From assembly GCF_007625155.1 (NCBI RefSeq), contig NZ_VMNK01000008.1:1-57545 (forward strand): a DNA stretch of 57,545 nucleotides, read 5' to 3'. Both the position numbers and the translations under genes were made by a program. Shown piece after piece: positions 27,591-37,630 of the stretch. Positions within the stretch are counted from its first letter, which is position 1. Each line of letters starts with the position of its first letter. Below the pieces are notes generated by a model. The model did no database searches and was not told the DNA's origin. It worked only from the letters and a program-made list of their open reading frames with translations. Source of the stretch: Denitromonas halophila. GTDB lineage: Bacteria; Pseudomonadota; Gammaproteobacteria; Burkholderiales; Rhodocyclaceae.

Positions 27591-27868
27591 GTGCGCAGCG
27601 CGGATAGTGATCTGGGGTACTTGTCACGGAGTGGAAAGCCGCGTTTAATCCTTGGCTTATAGAGCTGCCCAATGAGCATGGTGCTGAAGCCAGTATGAAC
27701 GCACGCCGGCCCACACCAAGCAATTGAGACGGCGACGTATTTGCATCCATTTTTTAGGATGGTCTACACAGCGAACAACCATTGAATTCAAAAGAATTTT
27801 TTTGAAAAATCGACATGCCTACATCATCGTGACGCAATGTGTTGCGTCAATTAGGTTGTCCACTTAAC
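27591..27868. other. Gene-free left flank of the integron cassette
   Basis: Base composition falls from GC-rich to AT-rich at about 27740, before the cassette. It holds a short hairpin GACGCAA/TTGCGTC (27831-27848) but no recognisable gene. A CAACC/GGTTG pair (27776-27780, 27854-27858) is faintly attC-like but does not give a convincing second site. Confidence 0.4.
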
Positions 27869-27869
27869 G

Positions 27870-29331
27870 TTATACCCATTCGAGACGCCTATGAAACTTG
27901 TCACTCCCTCCTTGGTGGTTGAAGATTCAGACGGATTCAGGAACGACGTGCTCCAGCGCCAACAGTTTGGAGAAGCTCTATCAAATTTGGTCACTCGCTC
28001 GACGGACGAACTAGTAATCTCGCTTGATGGTAAATGGGGTGAGGGAAAAACGACATTCGTAAAGATGTGGCAGGGCCTTTTGAATGAGAGAGGCATTCCG
28101 AGTATCTACATCGACGCGTTTCAAAATGACTACACGGAAGATGCATTCATGTCGATTGCGAGCGCAATCACTTCGTACGTAGATCAGCACTCCGCCGAAT
28201 CTCAGAAAAGCTCTAATTTTAAGGATAAAGCAAAGAAAGTCGGGGTACGCCTGCTCTCATGGACCGCGAAGATCGGCATCAAAGCAGCAACACTTGGAAT
28301 CATCAAGGAATCCGACATTGAAACCTTGTCTGAGATAGGTGACGACGTTGCCGCCGATACTTCCGAAACAATCGCAGATTTAGTCAAGGAGCGTCTTAGT
28401 GCACACGACAAAGAGACTGAACTCATCCAGTCATTTCGAGAGTCTCTATCGGACCTGCCAGCAAATCTGATGGATAACAGCAGCGGTCGTCTTGTTATCA
28501 TTATTGACGAACTAGATAGATGCAAGCCTTCCTTCGCAGTGGAGGTTCTTGAGAAGATAAAGCACCTCTTTTCCGTCAAGAATGTTGTCTTCCTTCTTGT
28601 GATGCATAAGCAACAACTAGAGGAAGCGATTAGGAGCGTATATGGGAGCAATATTGACGCCCACACCTATCTCCAAAAATTCATTAACGTTGAAACATCC
28701 ATTCCAAAAAGGATTGCTGACCGATACAGCAACGACATTGAGTTGTACATCAAGAAGCTACTTCAATTGCATGAGATTACAACCTGGGGCGATGATCGTA
28801 ATATCGTTGATTGCTTGATTCCTTTGGCTCAGCATTTCAATCTTTCGCTGAGACAGTTGGAGAAGGTTTTTACAAACTTGGCGATCATCTACAGCACGTC
28901 AGGAGAGAATCATCTTCGACTCGTTCCTGTCATTGTTTTCATCGCAGTCGTCAAGGTCATCAACCCGAATGTGTTTGGAAATCTCCTATTGGGGAGAATA
29001 TCGTTTTCGACGCTGTGCGAACAACTTGGTCTTCTTGGACTTAACGAAGAAGAGGAAGGCAAGCGCAAGTTGTTTTGGCTGATGAATTGGATTCGCTTTT
29101 CAATGCTCACTGAATCCGAGTATCAAGGCATTGACGCGGACGATCCGATTAAGGGGTTTGGACAGTCACTTTGGCGGTACAACGTAGATCGAGAAAGCCT
29201 ACTTCCAATATTCTGTCAGAAGCTGAGCATGTTCACCGTGAACTAGCCATGTATAACACGGCGCTCAACCTCGCTCCCTTCGGTCGCTGGACGCTGTGCG
29301 ATAAAGCCGCGCAGCGCCGGTTAGCTCTACG
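27870..29331 (+). mobile_element. Solitary integron gene cassette carrying a KAP NTPase
   Basis: The left boundary is a core site GTTATAC (27869-27875). The right end is an 87-bp attC (29251-29337) whose first seven bases, GTATAAC, are the exact inverse complement of that left core. That match is expected only if both come from one circular cassette. A single gene nearly fills it: ATG 15 bp after the core and stop 4 bp before attC. No integrase gene is in the window, so the cassette is solitary here, either inserted at a secondary site or left from a lost array. The AT-richer composition fits an exogenous origin. Confidence 0.75.
27891..29246 (+). CDS. KAP-family P-loop NTPase (candidate defence protein)
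   Basis: A 451-residue KAP-type STAND-like NTPase. Walker A is GKWGEGKTTF at about residues 47-56, and the Walker B/KAP signature is RLVIIIDELDRCKP near 199-212. The inter-motif insert has a moderately hydrophobic stretch (about 117-140) where KAP proteins often carry membrane helices. KAP NTPases are sporadic, often plasmid- or phage-linked, and several relatives act in phage exclusion, so an anti-phage role is plausible but unproven. No partner effector is encoded in the cassette. The gene is much lower in GC than its neighbours, and its stop lies 4 bp before the attC site. Confidence 0.85.
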   Translation: MKLVTPSLVVEDSDGFRNDVLQRQQFGEALSNLVTRSTDELVISLDGKWGEGKTTFVKMWQGLLNERGIPSIYIDAFQNDYTEDAFMSIASAITSYVDQHSAESQKSSNFKDKAKKVGVRLLSWTAKIGIKAATLGIIKESDIETLSEIGDDVAADTSETIADLVKERLSAHDKETELIQSFRESLSDLPANLMDNSSGRLVIIIDELDRCKPSFAVEVLEKIKHLFSVKNVVFLLVMHKQQLEEAIRSVYGSNIDAHTYLQKFINVETSIPKRIADRYSNDIELYIKKLLQLHEITTWGDDRNIVDCLIPLAQHFNLSLRQLEKVFTNLAIIYSTSGENHLRLVPVIVFIAVVKVINPNVFGNLLLGRISFSTLCEQLGLLGLNEEEEGKRKLFWLMNWIRFSMLTESEYQGIDADDPIKGFGQSLWRYNVDRESLLPIFCQKLSMFTVN

Positions 29332-29337
29332 TTGAGG
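29251..29337 (+). repeat. attC recombination site
   Basis: R'' GTATAAC (29251-29257) and R' GTTGAGG (29331-29337) bound the site. L'' GCTCAACC and L' GGTTAGC pair except for one extra C in the top strand, giving the canonical extrahelical G of a folded bottom strand. A central stem CGCTGTGCG/CGCGCAGCG closes a variable loop. Spacing, boxes and unpaired base all match integron attC architecture. Confidence 0.8.
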
Positions 29338-29790
29338 CTGTAGAAAAACCTCCTCACCCCGCCCCTGCCAGATAATGCTTTTCGTATAATCAGGCATCGC
29401 CTTTGCGGAGTCTCGCGATGCCACGCTTCAAGAAGCCGCGAAGCCGGGGTCAGGTCTTGAAATCCAACATTTCTAATCAATCCCGGTCCCATGGCGGGGT
29501 TTCCCCGCACTGAGTTGGCCTGGACGTTTTGCAGGCGTCGCCCGGATACACTGCAGCGGAATCCGTGCTCAGTGGTGGATCGGCCACCATCCCGGATTCC
29601 GGCCTTCGGCCTGCATCCGGGCTGCAAACATGTGGTGACGCACTGCATCTCGGGAAGATGGGAGGCACCTTTCGGCAGTCCGTCATCCACGCCAAGATCG
29701 ACGTGCGTTCGCCAGAAGTCGGTAATCTGTCCCTGTTCTCATTCGAAGCGTCCTGAAGACAGCCTGAACCCAACAACCAGGAGCCCCCAC
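29338..29790. other. Transposon/REP debris, no intact gene
   Basis: After the attC comes a 32-codon frame from ATG 29418 running into GGGGTCAGGTCTTGAAATCC, a motif I associate with ends of IS200/RAYT-type elements. Next comes a REP-like hairpin at 29591-29621 (CCCGGAT...ATCCGGG with GGCC/GGCC inside). I see no coding capacity beyond this remnant. Confidence 0.4.
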
Positions 29791-29791
29791 C

Positions 29792-30187
29792 ATGTCCCCC
29801 AGCGCCCCGAAACTCGCCGAAGTCTTCGCCGTGCTGAATCCCGATCTGTCGGTCAACACGGTTCCGGTCACGCCGTCCATCTACACCGATCTGGACACGA
29901 ATTTCGATCACTTCAAGGGCCGCGTGCTGATCTCCGAATACGCCTTCACCACCGACTGGCCGACCTGGGAGCGTCATCCGGCCGGGGATGAGGTGGTGGT
30001 GTTGCTGGCGGGTCAGGTGGAGATGGTGCTTCGTACGGCGGACGGGGACGAGATCATTTGTCTGGACCAGCCGGGCAAGTACGTGGTGGTGCCGGCCGGC
30101 ACCTGGCATACGGCGAGGACATCAGTGCCCACGCGGATGCTGTTTGTCACGCCGGGCGAAGGGACGGAGAATCGGGCCGAGCCGTGA
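29792..30187 (+). CDS. Cupin-domain protein
   Basis: A 131-residue single cupin. The first beta-barrel motif is around WERHPAGDEVVVLLAGQVEM (about residues 57-76) and the second around PAGTWHTART (about 105-114). The metal-binding set is reduced: the His of motif 1 (RHPAGDE) and the His of motif 2 (TWHTA) remain. Such small cupins often act as isomerases or sensors; the function is unknown. It precedes the cyclotransferase gene by 41 bp, and the two may be co-transcribed. Confidence 0.78.
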   Translation: MSPSAPKLAEVFAVLNPDLSVNTVPVTPSIYTDLDTNFDHFKGRVLISEYAFTTDWPTWERHPAGDEVVVLLAGQVEMVLRTADGDEIICLDQPGKYVVVPAGTWHTARTSVPTRMLFVTPGEGTENRAEP

Positions 30188-30228
30188 ATTGCCACGCCGG
30201 CAGCCATCCTTCTTTGAAGCAGCAGCCC

Positions 30229-30759
30229 ATGTCCGACAGCCCACTCACCTACTTCGCCTATGGCTCCAACATGTCGGTGGCACGCCTGCGCGCGCGCGTT
30301 CCGGGGGCGCGCCGGCTCGGCTTGGCGACGCTGGCGGGGCATGTGCTGCGCTTTCACAAGTGCGGTGCCGACGGCTCGGCGAAGCTGGACGTGGTGGCCG
30401 CGGGCGATGCGGCGGATCGGGTGTTGGGGGTGCTGTTTGGCCTCACGGCGACCGAGAAGGCGGTGCTCGACGCCATCGAGGGGCCGGGCTACGAAGGGGT
30501 GACGGTGGCTGTCGGCAACGCGGATGGCGCGGTGGTCGAGGCGTTCATGTATCGCGCGCTACGGGTGGATGCAACGCTGCGGCCGTTTGCCTGGTATGTG
30601 CATCATGTGCTGACCGGCGCCCGCGAAGCCAGCCTGCCGGCGGACTATGTGGCGCGCATCGCGGCGGTGGAGACGATCGACGATCCGGATGCCGACCGGG
30701 ATGCGCGCGAACGCGGCGTTCATCGCAACCGGCAGCAGGCGCCAGGCGGCTCCCCGTAG
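30229..30759 (+). CDS. Gamma-glutamylcyclotransferase-family protein
   Basis: A 176-residue GGCT-like protein. The substrate-loop motif YFAYGSNM is at residues 7-14 and the catalytic Glu lies in LDAIEGPGYEG near 83-93, typical of the family that converts gamma-glutamyl amino acids to 5-oxoproline. ATG 30229 starts the domain; the frame is open further upstream but overlaps the cupin gene. The stop codon TAG (30757-30759) lies inside a REP palindrome beginning at 30756, so insertion of the REP seems to have set the C-terminus. Confidence 0.85.
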   Translation: MSDSPLTYFAYGSNMSVARLRARVPGARRLGLATLAGHVLRFHKCGADGSAKLDVVAAGDAADRVLGVLFGLTATEKAVLDAIEGPGYEGVTVAVGNADGAVVEAFMYRALRVDATLRPFAWYVHHVLTGAREASLPADYVARIAAVETIDDPDADRDARERGVHRNRQQAPGGSP

Positions 30760-30786
30760 GGCGCAATAACCGAAGGGCATTGCGCC
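30756..30786 (-). repeat. REP palindrome, copy A (inverted)
   Basis: Read on the minus strand it is GGCGCAATGCCC...TTGCGCCCTAC, identical to copies B and C except for compensating C/T changes in the stem. It supplies the stop codon of the upstream cyclotransferase gene. Confidence 0.8.
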
Positions 30787-30930
30787 GTATGTCTCGCAAA
30801 GACCGCGCGGTGCAGCCGGAGCGGCACGCTTTACCCAATTCACTGAACCACGGCTTGCCTGCGAAATTTCGAAGCGGGTGAATCGGCAATCGTTTCTTTT
30901 CGACGTGTGTCGCAGCAAGAGCCGTTGATT

Positions 30931-30962
30931 GGTGCAATGCCCTTCGGTTATTGCACCCTACG
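30931..30962 (+). repeat. REP palindrome, copy B
   Basis: GGTGCAATGCCC...TTGCACCCTACG forms a hairpin with a CTTCGG-type apex. It lies just downstream of the RAYT stop codon and is identical to copy C. Confidence 0.85.
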
Positions 30963-30983
30963 AAGGGCGCTCTCCTCGGTTGG

Positions 30984-31517
30984 TCACTCCCGACCCTTCA
31001 AAGCGTCTGCACCGGCGCTGCCCGCCCAATCCTGCGGATAGACGCCGGCCGCCACCAGCCGATGGAAGGTCGAATAGGGCCAGTCGGCCACGCATGACAC
31101 GTGGCGGTGCTTGACGGGGTTGAAGTGCAGGTAGTCCATGTGGGCCGCGAAATCACGCTCATCGCGAATCAGGTGTTCCCAATAGCGCCGTTGCCACAGC
31201 CCGCGCTCGCCTCTCGCCTGCCGCACGGTCGAGCGGTGTTCAACGGCGGGCAGACGTTTCGAAAAGGCTGACTTGATCAGGCGCCAGCGGGTGGCGAAGT
31301 TGGCGTCGCCAGGCGGCAGCTCGATCACGCAGTGCATGTGCTCCGGCAGCACGACCCAGCCGTGGATGATGAAAGGATGCCGTTGACGGACGTCGCGTAC
31401 CGCGTCGCGAAGCGGTTCGATGTGGCGGGTGAGGAGGTCGTTGCCGTACCGTTGCAGGGCATTGACGGTGAAGAAGTAGGTGCCGCCGGGGTGCCAGGCG
31501 CGTCGGTAGTCGGGCAT
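30984..31517 (-). CDS. REP-associated tyrosine transposase (RAYT, Y1/IS200-like)
   Basis: A 177-residue Y1 HUH transposase. The metal-binding HxH is in PEHMHCVIE near residue 61, and the catalytic tyrosine is in MDYLHFNPVKH near 127. Downstream basic residues are typical of RAYTs. It is flanked by two identical REP palindromes (30931 and 31609) and a third inverted one, the arrangement of a REPtron, so it probably processes and spreads these REPs. ATG 31517 starts the conserved RRAWHPGGTYFFTVN segment. The frame is open 20 codons further but without support. The gene looks intact. Confidence 0.88.
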   Translation of the reverse strand: MPDYRRAWHPGGTYFFTVNALQRYGNDLLTRHIEPLRDAVRDVRQRHPFIIHGWVVLPEHMHCVIELPPGDANFATRWRLIKSAFSKRLPAVEHRSTVRQARGERGLWQRRYWEHLIRDERDFAAHMDYLHFNPVKHRHVSCVADWPYSTFHRLVAAGVYPQDWAGSAGADALKGRE

Positions 31518-31608
31518 GCGGGGATGATGACGATGGCAAACGGGCGAGGCAATGGTTTTTGGGGTATCGCCTGGCATTCGACGGTATTGCAGCGAACAAG
31601 CGTTGGGT

Positions 31609-31640
31609 GGTGCAATGCCCTTCGGTTATTGCACCCTACG
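31609..31640 (+). repeat. REP palindrome, copy C
   Basis: Identical to copy B over 32 bases, including the CCCTACG tail. It lies 92 bp upstream of the RAYT start, so the transposase gene is bracketed by copies B and C. Confidence 0.85.
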
Positions 31641-31653
31641 CCCCCTGCTCTGC

Positions 31654-31941
31654 TCAGCAGTTGCCCTTCTTGGCCTGCCCCGGCGGGCAGTGGTAGCCCT
31701 TGTTCCCTTTGCGGCGGTGGTCGTCGTCGTCGTAGTCACGGTAGTGGTGCTTTTTCCAATACACCGGATCGCGCCACACTCCGCCATCCCAGTAGTAACC
31801 GCGTCGGTCGCGGTCGCCGATGGAGAGGGTGACGCCGCCGGCCTGGATTCGGACACGGTCGACGTCGATGCGGACATCCGACGCATGGGTTAGCGCGGAA
31901 GCGCCAGCCAAGAACGCTGCGACAAGCACAATCTTCTTCAT
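31654..31941 (-). CDS. Small secreted basic protein (DUF2502-like)
   Basis: A 95-residue exported protein. The signal peptide covers about residues 1-20 (MKKIVLVAAFLAGASALTHA). The mature part has a short beta region (VRIDVDRVRIQAGGVTLSIGD), a YYWDGGVWRD segment, and a basic, His- and Asp-rich tail with two Cys at the end (CPPGQAKKGNC). The YWDG-W-RD pattern resembles the DUF2502 periplasmic family (YpeC-like). The function is unknown. It lies beside the RAYT module and probably is transcribed alone. Confidence 0.72.
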   Translation of the reverse strand: MKKIVLVAAFLAGASALTHASDVRIDVDRVRIQAGGVTLSIGDRDRRGYYWDGGVWRDPVYWKKHHYRDYDDDDHRRKGNKGYHCPPGQAKKGNC

Positions 31942-32094
31942 TCACTGCTCCGGGTCATGGGTCGTCCGTGGCGTGCTGCTACCGTTGATGAACGGTTCGC
32001 GCCGCCTGATTCTGCTAACGACATAGAAGGGGCGAAATTTACACCGTCCCGGCCCGGAGACGATGACTGTTTGATCTCACGATGTATCGCGCGC

Positions 32095-32946
32095 TCAGGT
32101 CAGACTGCTGGCGATGTAGTCCGACAGGCAGGCGGTGGCTTCGTTGGCCGAGGCCGGCGCGATGTGCAAGCGCACGTCCAGGCTCCCGATGGCGGGGAAA
32201 CCGTCGCGCTCGCCGAGCCGGCGCACGCCCTCGGGCACGGTGCTGCCGGCCAGCACTGTGACGCCCAGCCCAGCACGCACGGCGGCGAGGATGCCGCTGT
32301 AGCTGGAGCTGGTGTAGGCAATCTGCCAGGGCACACTCTGGCGGTTGAGATTGAGCAATACGCGGCTGCGGTAGATGCACGGCGGCGGCGCGACCACCAG
32401 CGAAAGCGGGCGTTCTTCGTGGCGCACGTGGTCCTGGCTGGTGACCCACACCAGCGGCTCGGTGAGTACCTTGACGCCGCGGCCGTCGCCCGGCCCGTCG
32501 TGCAGGGCCACCACGAGATCAAACTCGCCTTCGTCCATCCGCATGAGCAGGTTCTTGGAGAGGTCGCAGGTCACGTCAAGCATGACATTGGGGTGCGACT
32601 GGGCAAACTTGCCGAGAATGATCGGTAGCAGGGAGGCGGTGTATTCATGCGGCGCACCGAGCCGCACGCTGCCGGCCACCTTGGGTTGGCGCAGGCTGCC
32701 GACGGCTTCGTCATTGAGCGCCAGCATGCGCCGGCCATAATCGAGCAGCATGGCGCCCTGTTCAGTGAGTCGTACCCGATGCGAGCCGCGCACCAACAGC
32801 GGCGCATCCAGCAAATCTTCCAGTCGGCGGATCTGCAGACTGACGGCCGACTGGGTGCGACCGACCGCCTCGGCGGCGCGGGTGAAGCTGCCGGTTTCGA
32901 CGGTTTTGACAAAGGTGCGCAGCAAATCGGTGGGCAGGTTGAGCAT
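32095..32946 (-). CDS. LysR-family transcriptional regulator of glyA-sdaA
   Basis: A 283-residue LysR protein. The winged helix is at residues 3-65 (SFTRAAEAVGRTQSAVSLQI near 20) and the effector-binding domain at about 90-280. It is divergent from glyA with 130 bp between starts and an inverted CCAAT-N6-ATTGG repeat there, so it very likely controls the glyA-sdaA pair. The effector is unknown; glycine or serine would fit the target. Confidence 0.87.
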   Translation of the reverse strand: MLNLPTDLLRTFVKTVETGSFTRAAEAVGRTQSAVSLQIRRLEDLLDAPLLVRGSHRVRLTEQGAMLLDYGRRMLALNDEAVGSLRQPKVAGSVRLGAPHEYTASLLPIILGKFAQSHPNVMLDVTCDLSKNLLMRMDEGEFDLVVALHDGPGDGRGVKVLTEPLVWVTSQDHVRHEERPLSLVVAPPPCIYRSRVLLNLNRQSVPWQIAYTSSSYSGILAAVRAGLGVTVLAGSTVPEGVRRLGERDGFPAIGSLDVRLHIAPASANEATACLSDYIASSLT

Positions 32947-32967
32947 GGCGACAGTCCATTGAAGTTG

Positions 32968-32983
32968 CCAATTATTTTATTGG
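32968..32983. promoter_or_regulatory. Candidate LysR operator before glyA
   Basis: CCAAT-TATTTT-ATTGG is a perfect inverted repeat around an AT core, 22 bp upstream of the lysR start and about 94 bp before glyA. Its shape and placement fit a LysR-type recognition site. Confidence 0.5.
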
Positions 32984-33076
32984 AACTATTAACAATGCCA
33001 ATGCACCGCCCGTCGTAGGATGGCCGGATCACAGGCCCGAGGGCCGATCCCGTCCACTCCGTCCACAGGAACGCCC

Positions 33077-34330
33077 ATGTTCGACAAAACCATGCAAATC
33101 GCCGGCTACGACCCCGAGCTGTGGGGCGCCATCGAAGCCGAGCGCCTGCGTCAGGAAGACCATATCGAACTCATCGCCTCGGAAAACTACGCCAGCCCGC
33201 GCGTCATGCAGGCGCAAGGCACGGTGCTCACCAACAAGTATGCCGAAGGCTATCCGCGCAAGCGCTACTACGGCGGCTGCGAGCATGTGGACGTGGTCGA
33301 ACAATTAGCCATCGACCGGGTCAAGCAACTGTTCGGCGCCGATTGGGCCAACGTGCAGCCGCACTCGGGCTCGCAGGCCAACGCGGCGGTGTACCTCGCG
33401 CTGATCAAGCCGGGCGACACTATTCTCGGCATGAGCCTGGCCCACGGCGGCCACCTCACCCACGGCGCCAAGGTGAACTTCTCGGGCAAGATCTTCAACG
33501 CCGTGCAGTACGGCGTGACCGATGAGGGCGTGATCGACTACGACGCGCTCGAAGCGCAAGCCGTCGAGTGCCAGCCCAAGATGATCGTCGCCGGCTTTTC
33601 GGCCTACGCCCGCCATCTGGACTTCCCGCGCTTCCGTGCCATTGCCGACAAGGTCGGCGCGCTGCTGTTTGTCGACATGGCCCACGTCGCCGGTCTGGTC
33701 GCCACGGGGCTCTACCCCAACCCGGTGCCCTTTGCCGACATCGTCACCAGCACCACGCACAAAACCCTGCGCGGCCCGCGCGGCGGCATCATCATTGGCA
33801 GGGCGAATGCCGAGATCGAAAAGAAGATCGCCTCCATGGTCTTCCCCGGCACGCAAGGCGGCCCGCTGATGCATGTCATCGCCGCCAAGGCCGTGGCCTT
33901 CAAGGAAGCGCTGGAGCCGGCCTTTGCCGACTACCAGAAAGATGTGATCGCCAACGCCCGCGCCATGGCGGCGGTGTTCATCGAACGCGGCTACAAGATC
34001 GTCTCCGGCGGCACCGACGACCACCTCTTCCTGGTCGACCTGATCGCCAAGGGCATGACCGGCAAAGCCGCTGACGCAGCCCTCGGCGCCGCGCACATCA
34101 CCGTCAACATGAACACCGTGCCCAACGATCCGCAGTCGCCCTTCGTCACCAGCGGCATCCGCATCGGCGCACCGGCCGTCACCACGCGCGGCTTCGGCAT
34201 TACCGAGGTGAGTGCACTGGCCGGCTGGATCTGTGACATCCTCGACGATATCGACAACCCGGCCGTGATCGACGCGGTGCGCGCCAAGGTCGCCGAGGTG
34301 TGCGCGCGCTTCCCCGTCTACGGCCGCTAA
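33077..34330 (+). CDS. glyA: Serine hydroxymethyltransferase
   Basis: A 417-residue PLP enzyme interconverting glycine plus methylene-tetrahydrofolate and serine in the cytosol. The N-terminal substrate block [18 protein letters not shown] is near residue 26, [14 protein letters not shown] near 96, and the PLP lysine motif [15 protein letters not shown] near 222-236, all canonical. ATG 33077 has AGGA upstream. The next gene, serine dehydratase, starts 16 bp later, so in this operon the direction is probably glycine to serine to pyruvate. A housekeeping glyA may exist elsewhere; this copy is likely the catabolic one. Confidence 0.95.
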   Translation: MFDKTMQIAGYDPELWGAIEAERLRQEDHIELIASENYASPRVMQAQGTVLTNKYAEGYPRKRYYGGCEHVDVVEQLAIDRVKQLFGADWANVQPHSGSQANAAVYLALIKPGDTILGMSLAHGGHLTHGAKVNFSGKIFNAVQYGVTDEGVIDYDALEAQAVECQPKMIVAGFSAYARHLDFPRFRAIADKVGALLFVDMAHVAGLVATGLYPNPVPFADIVTSTTHKTLRGPRGGIIIGRANAEIEKKIASMVFPGTQGGPLMHVIAAKAVAFKEALEPAFADYQKDVIANARAMAAVFIERGYKIVSGGTDDHLFLVDLIAKGMTGKAADAALGAAHITVNMNTVPNDPQSPFVTSGIRIGAPAVTTRGFGITEVSALAGWICDILDDIDNPAVIDAVRAKVAEVCARFPVYGR

Positions 34331-34346
34331 ACCGGAGCGAACCGCC

Positions 34347-35726
<1,380 letters not shown>

Positions 35727-35813
35727 GCGTACCGACCGCCTGACGCCGGCCTGCGCAGACATGACGCCGGCCGGCCCCAACGCACGCCATGCCGCGATGA
35801 ACGATAATCGCGC

Positions 35814-37619
35814 ATGGCCCGTCGCTCCCCCTCCGCTCCCAACCGTCCTGTCGGTTCCCGCAAAGTCTCCACCCTTCGGGGTCTGTGGCCGTTTCTGCGG
35901 CCCTACCGCGCCCGCATCGCGCTCGCCTTTGTGCTGCTGTGCCTGGCCTCGGCCACGCTGCTGCTGGTGCCGCTGGCCTTTCGCGATCTCATCGACGCCG
36001 GCTTCGGCAAGACCGCACAACCGCCGACCGGCCTGCTCGGCGGGCTAAGTCTGAACGACCACTTTCTGGCCTTGTTTGCGTTGGCCAGCGTGTGGGCGCT
36101 GGCGGTGGCCGGGCGCTACTACACGGTGTCGTGGATTGGCGAGCGCGCCACTGCCGACCTGCGCAGCGCGGTGTACGCGCGGGTGCTGAGGCAGTCGCCG
36201 CAGTTCTTCGAGACCACCCAGACCGGCGAAGTGCTCTCGCGCCTGACCGGCGACACCACGCTGATCCAGACCGTGGTCGGCAGCTCGATCTCGATGGGCC
36301 TGCGCAGCCTGTTCCAGTTTGCCGGCGGCATGGTCATGCTGGCCGTCACCAGCTTCCATCTGTTTTCGCTCAACCTCGGGCTGATGGCCCTGCTCGCGCT
36401 GCCGATCTTCGTCATCGGTCGCAAGGTGCGCACCCTCTCGCGCGAATCGCAAGACCGCATCGCCGACGCCTCGGCACTGGCCGGCGAAATCCTCAACGCC
36501 ATGCCCACCGTGCAGGCCTATACGCAGGAGCCGGCCGAAGCCCAGCGTTTTTCCGAACGCACCGAAACCAGCTTCGCCACGGCCATCCGCCGCACCCGGG
36601 TGCGCGCCGCGCTCACCGCACTGATCATCACCGCGATCATGGGCACCATCATCTTTGTGCTGTGGATCGGGGCGCAGCAGGTCGCGGCCGGCACCATGAC
36701 CGAAGGCCAACTCTTCTCCTTCGTGCTCTACGCCGCGCTGGTCGCCGGTGGTGTGGGCACGCTGGCCGAAGTGTGGGGCGACGCGATGCGTGCGGCCGGC
36801 GCCACCGAGCGTCTGCTCGAGTTGCTGCACGCCGAGCCCGCCATCCGCGAGGCCGCCACGCCAATCACGCCCGCCGCCTCGCCACAGGCCGCGATCCGCT
36901 TCGATCATGTGCGCTTTGCCTACCCCGCCCGAGCGCAACTCAACGCGCTCGACGACATCTGCCTCGACATCGCGCCGGGCGAGTCCGTGGCGCTGGTCGG
37001 CCCCTCGGGCGCCGGCAAGACCACGCTGTTCCAGTTGCTGCTGCGCTATTACGATGTGTCGGACGGCAGCATCGCCATCAATGGCCAGGACATCCGCCAA
37101 CTCAGCCTGCACAACCTGCGCAAGGACATCGCCATCGTCCCGCAAGACCCGGTGATCTTCTCCGCCAGCGCAATGGAAAACATCCGTTACGGCCGCAGCG
37201 ACGCCAGCGACGACGAGGTGATCCAGGCCGCCCGCGCGGCACGGGTCGATGAGTTCATCGACCGCCTGCCCGAGGGCTATCAAACCTTTCTGGGCGAGCG
37301 CGGCACCCGCCTGTCGGGCGGTCAGCGCCAGCGCATCGCCATTGCCCGCGCCATGCTCAAGGGCGCCCGCCTGCTGATGCTCGACGAAGCCACCAGCGCG
37401 CTCGATGCCGAATCGGAAATCCTCGTCCAGCAAGGCCTCGCCGCCGCCATGGCCGGGCGCACCACGCTGATCATCGCTCACCGTCTGGCGACGGTGCAGC
37501 AGGTGGATCGCATCGTGGTGATGGACGCCGGACACATCGTTGAAATCGGCACGCCGGACGACCTGCGCCGGCAAGGCGGGCTGTATGCCCGGCTGGCTTC
37601 GCTACAACTGGATCTGTAA
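35814..37619 (+). CDS. ABC transporter, fused permease-ATPase (MsbA/LmrA type)
   Basis: A 601-residue half-transporter. Six membrane helices (about residues 25-320) are followed by the nucleotide-binding domain. That domain has Walker A GPSGAGKTT near 396, signature LSGGQRQRIAIARAM near 500, Walker B LLMLDEATSALD near 520 and the H-loop IIAHRLATV near 556. It should act as a homodimeric exporter of lipids or hydrophobic compounds. It begins 87 bp after sdaA with its own start ATG 35814; no specific substrate can be assigned. Confidence 0.9.
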   Translation: MARRSPSAPNRPVGSRKVSTLRGLWPFLRPYRARIALAFVLLCLASATLLLVPLAFRDLIDAGFGKTAQPPTGLLGGLSLNDHFLALFALASVWALAVAGRYYTVSWIGERATADLRSAVYARVLRQSPQFFETTQTGEVLSRLTGDTTLIQTVVGSSISMGLRSLFQFAGGMVMLAVTSFHLFSLNLGLMALLALPIFVIGRKVRTLSRESQDRIADASALAGEILNAMPTVQAYTQEPAEAQRFSERTETSFATAIRRTRVRAALTALIITAIMGTIIFVLWIGAQQVAAGTMTEGQLFSFVLYAALVAGGVGTLAEVWGDAMRAAGATERLLELLHAEPAIREAATPITPAASPQAAIRFDHVRFAYPARAQLNALDDICLDIAPGESVALVGPSGAGKTTLFQLLLRYYDVSDGSIAINGQDIRQLSLHNLRKDIAIVPQDPVIFSASAMENIRYGRSDASDDEVIQAARAARVDEFIDRLPEGYQTFLGERGTRLSGGQRQRIAIARAMLKGARLLMLDEATSALDAESEILVQQGLAAAMAGRTTLIIAHRLATVQQVDRIVVMDAGHIVEIGTPDDLRRQGGLYARLASLQLDL

Positions 37620-37630
37620 ACCGGGCAAGC

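Noticed and set aside
27760-27875. Possible second attC or attI on the left of the KAP cassette
   Set aside because: Only a CAACC/GGTTG pair matches; the R box and central stem are not convincing.
29265-29690. 141-codon minus-strand frame reading through the attC
   Set aside because: Its C-terminal residues are the translated attC stem, a known artefact of cassette ends; no ribosome site or motif.
33000-33076. Possible glycine riboswitch before glyA
   Set aside because: The leader is too short and lacks the conserved double aptamer core; regulation is better explained by LysR.
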